Of a stretch of 16,458 nucleotides of DNA, positions 12,459 through 16,458 are shown piece after piece. How positions within the stretch are numbered: the first letter of the stretch is position 1; each line of letters starts with the position of its first letter. The translations under genes were made by a program, and so were the position numbers. Location of the stretch: positions 1 through 16,458 of the forward strand of contig JAKBRA010000016.1 in assembly GCA_021834945.1 (NCBI GenBank), in the 5' to 3' direction. The notes beneath the pieces were generated by a model. That model saw nothing but the letters and a program-made list of their open reading frames with translations. It was not told the origin of the DNA and did no database searches. The stretch comes from Nanobdellota archaeon (GTDB lineage: Archaea > Nanoarchaeota > Nanoarchaeia > Parvarchaeales > Parvarchaeaceae).

Positions 12459-14810
12459 ATGGAAAATGAAGAAAAATTAATTCTGTGGTTTAAAGACATA
12501 AAAAAAGAGGATGTTCCCCAAGTAGGCGGCAAGTCAGCAAACCTTGGTGAAATGACAAATTACGTTGAAGTTCCCGTTCCTCCTGGATTTTCAACAACAT
12601 CTTATGCATTCAATAAATTTCTCGATGAAAACAAGATAAGGGAAAAGATAGAAAATGCAGTGAAGAACATAAATGTGGAGAGCGAAAGCGACCTTAAGAA
12701 GGCAAGCCAGGAAATAAAGTCTGCAATCATGGGCTCTGATCTGCCAAAGGACTTGGTTTCACAGCTATTGGACAGCTATCACAAGCTTGTCAAGGAAAGC
12801 AATGCAGAGTTTGTTGCAGTTAGGTCATCAGCAACTGCTGAAGATCTACCCGATGCAAGTTTTGCAGGTCAGCAGGACACATACCTCAACGTTCATGGCG
12901 ATGATGAATTAATCGAAAAGGTGAAGGAATGCTATTCCAGCCTGTTCAATGAAAGAGCAATCTACTACAGGGCAAAGAACAACATAGACACAAAGACAGT
13001 TGCGCTCGCAGTAGTTATACAAAAGCAGATTTTCTCAATTGAATCAGGTGTTATGTTCACATTGGACGTTTCAAATGGAGACCAGTCAGTAATAGTAGTT
13101 GAAGCAAGCTATGGCTTAGGAGAATACATAGTAGGTGGAATAGTTACTCCAGATCTCTTCTACATAGACAAGAAGACAATGCAGATTAAAAGAAAAGTAA
13201 TAGAAAACAAGGACAGAAAGCTTGTAAGGTTGAAGGAAGGCGGGACAAAGGACGTTAAATTAAGCGATGAAGAGGCAAAGAAGCAATGCTTGGAAGATGA
13301 TAAAGTAATCGAGCTTGCTGGTTATGGTATGAAAATAGAGCAGCATTACAAGAGGCCTATGGACATTGAATGGGCAAGAGATGAGGATGGAAAGCTGTAC
13401 ATTGTTCAGGCTAGACCTGAAACGGTATGGTCAAACAAGGACAAGATAAAGACTGCAGAGAACAAACAGGGAGTTATACTTTCCGGCTTGCCAGCTTCTC
13501 CAGGATTTATCTCAGGACCTGCGCACGTAATACTGGATGTAAAGGATATTGACCAGTTCAAGTCAGGAGAGATTTTGATAACGGTAATGACAAGCCCGGA
13601 TTGGGTTCCGGCAATGAAAAAAGCAAAGGCAATAGTCACAGATGAGGGAGGGATAACATCACATGCTGCAATAGTTTCAAGGGAACTAGGGGTTCCATGC
13701 ATAGTGGGAACCGGCGGAAGGGGGAAGAAAGCAACCGAGGTCATAAAGACTGGTGACATAATAACGGTTGATTCAAAGAATGGGTTGGTTTACAGCGGAG
13801 AGATAAAGGTAGAGGAAGAGAAGGAAGAAAAAGGCAGCCAAACCGTTGTAAATGAAGGGATGGTAATAACCGGAACGAAGATCCTTGTCAATCTTGGAGA
13901 ACCTGATTTAGCGGAAAAGACTGCAAAATTGCATGCTGACGGCGTTGGATTGATGAGAGAGGAATTCATTTGGGCGAATATAGGGAAGCACCCTCTTTAT
14001 CTTATAAAGCAGGGCAAGTCGGATCTTTTGGTCGATACATTGGCAGACGGCATGAGAAAGGTGTGCGCTGCCTTTAACCCTAGACCAGTAATCCTAAGGT
14101 TCAGCGATTTCAAGACCGATGAATATGCGCATTTGGAAGGCGGTGAAGAATTTGAGCCAAAGGAAAGTAGTCCTTTACTAGGGTGGAGGGGCTCCTCAAG
14201 GTACTACGATCCAAAGTACAAGGATGCATTTGTGTTGGAGTTAAAAGCCGTTAAAAAAGTAAGGGAAGAGTTTAGGTTGAAGAACCTGCATGTAATGGTT
14301 CCTTTTACAAGAACAGTGGAAGAGCTTGAAAAAGTTCTGGAGATACTCAAGGAGAACGGCCTGGAAAGAAATGAAGACTTCAAGATATTCCTTATGGCGG
14401 AGATACCGAGCAATATAATACTGGCAGACAAGTTCAACAAGTACATTGACGGCTATTCAATAGGTTCAAATGACCTTACAATGCTTGTTTTAGGGGCAGA
14501 CAGGAACAACGACACATTAAGCAGTATTTATGATGAAAGGAACCTAGCGGTTTTAAGGATGATAAGGTACTTGATAAAGGTTGCGCACAGGGACGGAAAA
14601 ACGGTCTCAATATGCGGACAAGCTCCTTCTGAATATGATGAGATAGTTGACTTTTTAGTAAGATCGGACATAGATGATATATCAGTAAATCCTGACACAG
14701 TAGAGCATGTAAGGGAATTAGTTGCCTCGATAGAAAAGAGGGTTGAATTAGAAAAAGATCTTGGGCAGAAAGATGAGCATGTGAAGGACTGGGAATTCCC
14801 CGTTATTTGA
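12459..14810 (+). CDS. ppsA: Phosphoenolpyruvate synthase (pyruvate, water dikinase)
   Basis: A 783-residue enzyme making PEP from pyruvate and ATP, the entry step of gluconeogenesis (archaeal enzymes can also run toward pyruvate). The N-terminal nucleotide-binding domain has VGGKSANLGEM and VRSSATAEDLPDASFAGQQ. The swivelling phosphohistidine domain has TDEGGITSHAAIVSRELG, with catalytic H402. The C-terminal PEP/pyruvate barrel contains LMREEF, LRFSDFKTDE, MVPF and SICGQAPS, with catalytic C719. Length and order fit the family and nothing is broken. An ATG at 12444 would add five residues; the TATA position and the conserved N-terminus favour 12459. It is monocistronic, following the PadR gene after about 64 bases and with its own promoter. 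Confidence 0.96.
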   Translation: MENEEKLILWFKDIKKEDVPQVGGKSANLGEMTNYVEVPVPPGFSTTSYAFNKFLDENKIREKIENAVKNINVESESDLKKASQEIKSAIMGSDLPKDLVSQLLDSYHKLVKESNAEFVAVRSSATAEDLPDASFAGQQDTYLNVHGDDELIEKVKECYSSLFNERAIYYRAKNNIDTKTVALAVVIQKQIFSIESGVMFTLDVSNGDQSVIVVEASYGLGEYIVGGIVTPDLFYIDKKTMQIKRKVIENKDRKLVRLKEGGTKDVKLSDEEAKKQCLEDDKVIELAGYGMKIEQHYKRPMDIEWARDEDGKLYIVQARPETVWSNKDKIKTAENKQGVILSGLPASPGFISGPAHVILDVKDIDQFKSGEILITVMTSPDWVPAMKKAKAIVTDEGGITSHAAIVSRELGVPCIVGTGGRGKKATEVIKTGDIITVDSKNGLVYSGEIKVEEEKEEKGSQTVVNEGMVITGTKILVNLGEPDLAEKTAKLHADGVGLMREEFIWANIGKHPLYLIKQGKSDLLVDTLADGMRKVCAAFNPRPVILRFSDFKTDEYAHLEGGEEFEPKESSPLLGWRGSSRYYDPKYKDAFVLELKAVKKVREEFRLKNLHVMVPFTRTVEELEKVLEILKENGLERNEDFKIFLMAEIPSNIILADKFNKYIDGYSIGSNDLTMLVLGADRNNDTLSSIYDERNLAVLRMIRYLIKVAHRDGKTVSICGQAPSEYDEIVDFLVRSDIDDISVNPDTVEHVRELVASIEKRVELEKDLGQKDEHVKDWEFPVI

Positions 14811-14816
14811 TGAGAA

Positions 14817-14826
14817 GTTATTAATA
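14817..14826 (+). promoter_or_regulatory. TATA-like box for the gene at 14850
   Basis: GTTATTAATA lies about 28 bases before ATG 14850, again a leaderless arrangement. Confidence 0.45.
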
Positions 14827-14849
14827 GTAGCATTATCCATTAAAAATAA

Positions 14850-15488
14850 ATGGAATCTCGCTTAACTAAGTTAATACTTGATATGGGAGAGCTTCCCGTC
14901 AATGATAAAGATAAATTGGATTTTGTTGAGATAGCAAGCAGTTTTGAAGGACAGATTATGGTAACAAAAAAAGGCCACAAAAGAATGTTGGGAGTTACAA
15001 TTTACGGTGATAAGACAAATACCAATGTTTTATTTAATATAAACAGTTCCTTTGCTTATTTTAAGCCCATTGTAAGTAACGGTAAAATAGATGATCAATT
15101 AATGAATACAAAAGATCTATCTAAATTTTTGGATTCAGATGAGATTTTTGCGGGCAGCTTAAAAAATCAAGATGGCAAAAGTATAAAATTTATTCAATAT
15201 GCAGGTCCAATTGAGTTTTATTCCTTGGATAGCGAGATGAACCTGCACACCTCCCAAATAAGCTTAAAATACAAACCAACAAAAAATTTGCTGGAGCTTA
15301 CACTTATTTATGATAATAAATTGAAAATGAAATTCGATACAAATGCAAATTATTCATTGAAGGACATAAATAAAAAAGGTTTATTCAAAAGCAAAGAAAT
15401 TAAATCAGGAAACCTGCTTTCAGAGGAAGACAACACAGTGTATATTGACAAGTCCATACCCGTAAAGCTATATGCAAAGTATAAGTAA
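14850..15488 (+). CDS. Soluble protein of unknown function
   Basis: A 212-residue protein that I cannot place in a family. It has no signal peptide, no TM helix and no Cys. The sequence alternates short hydrophobic and charged stretches, predicted mostly beta strands (for example GQIMVTKKGHKRMLGVTIYG, SIKFIQYAGPIEFYSL, LELTLIYDNKLKMKF), and the C-terminus is basic. Such a beta-rich cytosolic protein could be a lineage-specific binding protein. It lies between ppsA and a convergent VKOR gene (4 bases between stop codons) with its own TATA-like box, so context gives no functional hint. Codon use is AT-rich, like the 9.7-11.7 kb genes. Confidence 0.7.
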   Translation: MESRLTKLILDMGELPVNDKDKLDFVEIASSFEGQIMVTKKGHKRMLGVTIYGDKTNTNVLFNINSSFAYFKPIVSNGKIDDQLMNTKDLSKFLDSDEIFAGSLKNQDGKSIKFIQYAGPIEFYSLDSEMNLHTSQISLKYKPTKNLLELTLIYDNKLKMKFDTNANYSLKDINKKGLFKSKEIKSGNLLSEEDNTVYIDKSIPVKLYAKYK

Positions 15489-15492
15489 GGTT

Positions 15493-15999
15493 TTAAGCGG
15501 CCGAGCTTGAAAGAATATCTTTTCTTATCCTAGAATTTTTGGAAAACAGTATATAGCTTACTATTGCAAAGTCGATTATTATGCAGATGTGCATTGCAGT
15601 GCAGTATATGCATATTGCATGCAGTACGATAAATTCAAGGAAAAGCAGATAGCCAACCACCAATATGCCGAAGAAACGCCATATAAACATGACATCAAGC
15701 ACCTTTTTTGCAGTCCTTTTCGATGACAATGCAATAGATACCACGAATATTATGTTTATTATGAACCAAAGAGCAGCAAGAAAATCCAATGATACCGGGC
15801 CTATGCTTGCATACGGGCTTAAAAGCACCTTTGCGCAGTTAAGTACGCTTCCGCCAACGGAAGCAGAGATCTTACAATAAGGCGGAAGGCTGTGTACTAT
15901 GTACAATTCTATTATCACTACTATGGATGAAGCCAATCCTATGAGAGACATTATGATCAATACAAGGAAATCTCTTGAATTAATTCTGCTCTTTAACAT
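15493..15999 (-). CDS. VKOR-family membrane disulfide oxidoreductase
   Basis: A 168-residue integral membrane protein of the vitamin K epoxide reductase family. In prokaryotes these reoxidise a DsbA-like thioredoxin and pass electrons to quinones, forming disulfides in exported proteins. It has four or five TM helices (about 11-35, 68-92, 102-124, 126-152). The catalytic Cys set is complete: the loop pair C42 and C55 (PYCKISASVGG...LNC), followed by KVLLSPYASIGPVSLDF, and the quinone-side C130-I-Y-C133. There is no fused thioredoxin domain, so a separate partner is needed. The start ATG at 15999 lies about 20-25 bases from a TATA-like CTTATAATTA. The DUF929-like protein 5 kb away is one thioredoxin-fold candidate, but it lacks CxxC. 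Confidence 0.88.
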   Translation of the reverse strand: MLKSRINSRDFLVLIIMSLIGLASSIVVIIELYIVHSLPPYCKISASVGGSVLNCAKVLLSPYASIGPVSLDFLAALWFIINIIFVVSIALSSKRTAKKVLDVMFIWRFFGILVVGYLLFLEFIVLHAICIYCTAMHICIIIDFAIVSYILFSKNSRIRKDILSSSAA

Positions 16000-16305
16000 A
16001 AGGCCATTTATTTTTAATTATAAGGGTCACAATGAATATTCGTTATTTCCGTTTTTTTGGGCCCTACCTTATATGGGGGGATTTATTGGGCCTGCGGCAT
16101 ATAACTTTTATGCATGCACCTCACTGTGACCAACAATTATATGTTTTTAAAGTATATACAGAAGTACTACCTACAAGGTTACATTCTATTTTAAATGGCT
16201 GAACAACGCTGCTTGCGAATGCAATAAGCAATAAATACTTTATGGGTTTTTCAGCTATCGGCAGTAATACCTATTTATTCTATAAAGATTAGCTAATATT
16301 TGACA
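16000..16305. other. Intergenic region between VKOR and SRP RNA
   Basis: About 306 bases with no convincing gene. It holds the VKOR promoter at its left end (minus-strand CTTATAATTA, about 16016-16025) and the SRP RNA promoter at its right end. The middle is AT-rich, with a small T7/GGGCCC stretch at about 16052-16064. An open frame of 56 codons (16032-16202, plus) has no Shine-Dalgarno sequence or recognisable content. Confidence 0.5.
16279..16288 (+). promoter_or_regulatory. TATA-like box for SRP RNA
   Basis: TCTATAAAGA centred about 23-26 bases before the predicted 5' end GGCTAGCTGGGG at 16306. Confidence 0.5.
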
Positions 16306-16458
16306 GGCTAGCTGGGGAGTTAGTCCCTCCCTGCAGCGCAAATGGACTTTAGGCGCAGTGAAGCGTGGCCGAGGGATAGTGACTCTATACATGGTAGCAA
16401 AGCTATCGTAGATTTACAGCCCTATAGGATGCTCTGGTTTAAAAACCCAGCCAGGCCC
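16306..16458 (+). ncRNA. Archaeal SRP (7S) RNA, 5' part (truncated by window end)
   Basis: This is the RNA of the signal recognition particle, which with SRP54 and SRP19 targets membrane and exported proteins. From 16306 the order of blocks follows the archaeal Alu domain as I remember it: GGCTAG-C-GGGG-GTT...CCCTG(C/T)A...GAAGC...CCGAGGG. A hairpin GGTAGC-AAA-GCTATC (16393-16407) is in the place of helix 6. The window ends in CCCAGCCAGGCCC, the 5' strand of helix 8, just before the conserved GGAAG/GGAGCA loop that SRP54 binds. The 3' half of helix 5 and the 3' end are outside. Identification rests on remembered consensus blocks and their order, not on a covariance search. Confidence 0.82.

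Noticed and set aside
16032..16202. 56-codon open frame in the VKOR-SRP intergenic region
   Set aside because: No Shine-Dalgarno sequence, no recognisable motif and an odd composition; likely chance.
16306..16457. An independent roughly 150-nt RNA closed by GGCTAGCTGGG pairing with CCCAGCCAGGCC
   Set aside because: The order of archaeal SRP Alu-domain blocks and the helix 8 start fit SRP RNA better; the pairing is interrupted and probably fortuitous.
1..16458. CRISPR arrays, insertion sequences, long terminal repeats or integrase/attachment sites
   Set aside because: I saw no regularly spaced repeats, no transposase or integrase motifs, and nothing flanking the tRNA that looks like an integration scar.

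Overview
The window is archaeal chromosome. It carries archaeal/eukaryotic-type information genes: MCM helicase, S10, L7Ae, S28e, L24e, an archaeal-type GluRS, a short histone-fold protein, an intron-containing tRNA-Tyr and the 5' part of an archaeal SRP (7S) RNA. TATA-like boxes about 25-30 bases upstream of many start codons also fit. The base composition is AT-rich, with heavy use of ATA for Ile, and the genes are compact and tightly packed. One surface protein has an 'FxExGLPxGxxWxV' domain that I associate with Thermoplasmatales and the acidophilic small-genome archaea living beside them. Together this suggests a DPANN-type archaeon of the Micrarchaeota/Parvarchaeota (ARMAN) kind. The lineage is inference; no marker here proves it.

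Layout. 1-2298 (minus strand): the N-terminal part of MCM, interrupted at its Walker A motif by the start of an intein and cut by the window edge; then a PAP2 lipid phosphatase overlapping a two-helix RCK/TrkA-N membrane protein. 2416-3665: S10 (minus), divergent from a compact L7Ae-S28e-L24e operon (plus). The 55-residue L24e is easily missed. 3695-5822: two exported or membrane-anchored proteins in tandem, the first pilin-like. 5913-6361: a small zinc-finger protein and a tRNA-Tyr with a 49-nt intron. 6380-8885 (minus): a HAD phosphatase and glutamyl-tRNA synthetase. 8981-9160: a histone-fold protein (DUF1931-like). 9222-11691: three membrane or exported proteins, including a DUF929-like thioredoxin-fold protein that has lost one active-site cysteine; two of them share a 38-bp divergent promoter. 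11787-12394: a Cys-Gly-rich mini-protein coupled to a PadR regulator, preceded by three copies of a 7-bp half-site. 12459-14810: phosphoenolpyruvate synthase. 14850-15488: an unrecognised soluble protein. 15493-15999: a VKOR-family disulfide-generating protein. 16306-16458: SRP RNA, leaving the window in helix 8.

How they work together. Most genes are housekeeping (replication, translation, protein targeting, gluconeogenesis). A second theme is the cell exterior: pilin-like and Ig-like surface proteins, a DUF929-like thioredoxin-fold protein and VKOR could form part of an extracytoplasmic disulfide and surface-protein set. The most noteworthy items are the MCM intein, the Cys-Gly mini-protein/PadR unit with its putative operator, the tRNA-Tyr intron with odd stem mismatches, and two proteins with degraded signature motifs (a channel-like protein without the K+ filter, and the DUF929-like protein with CPFS).
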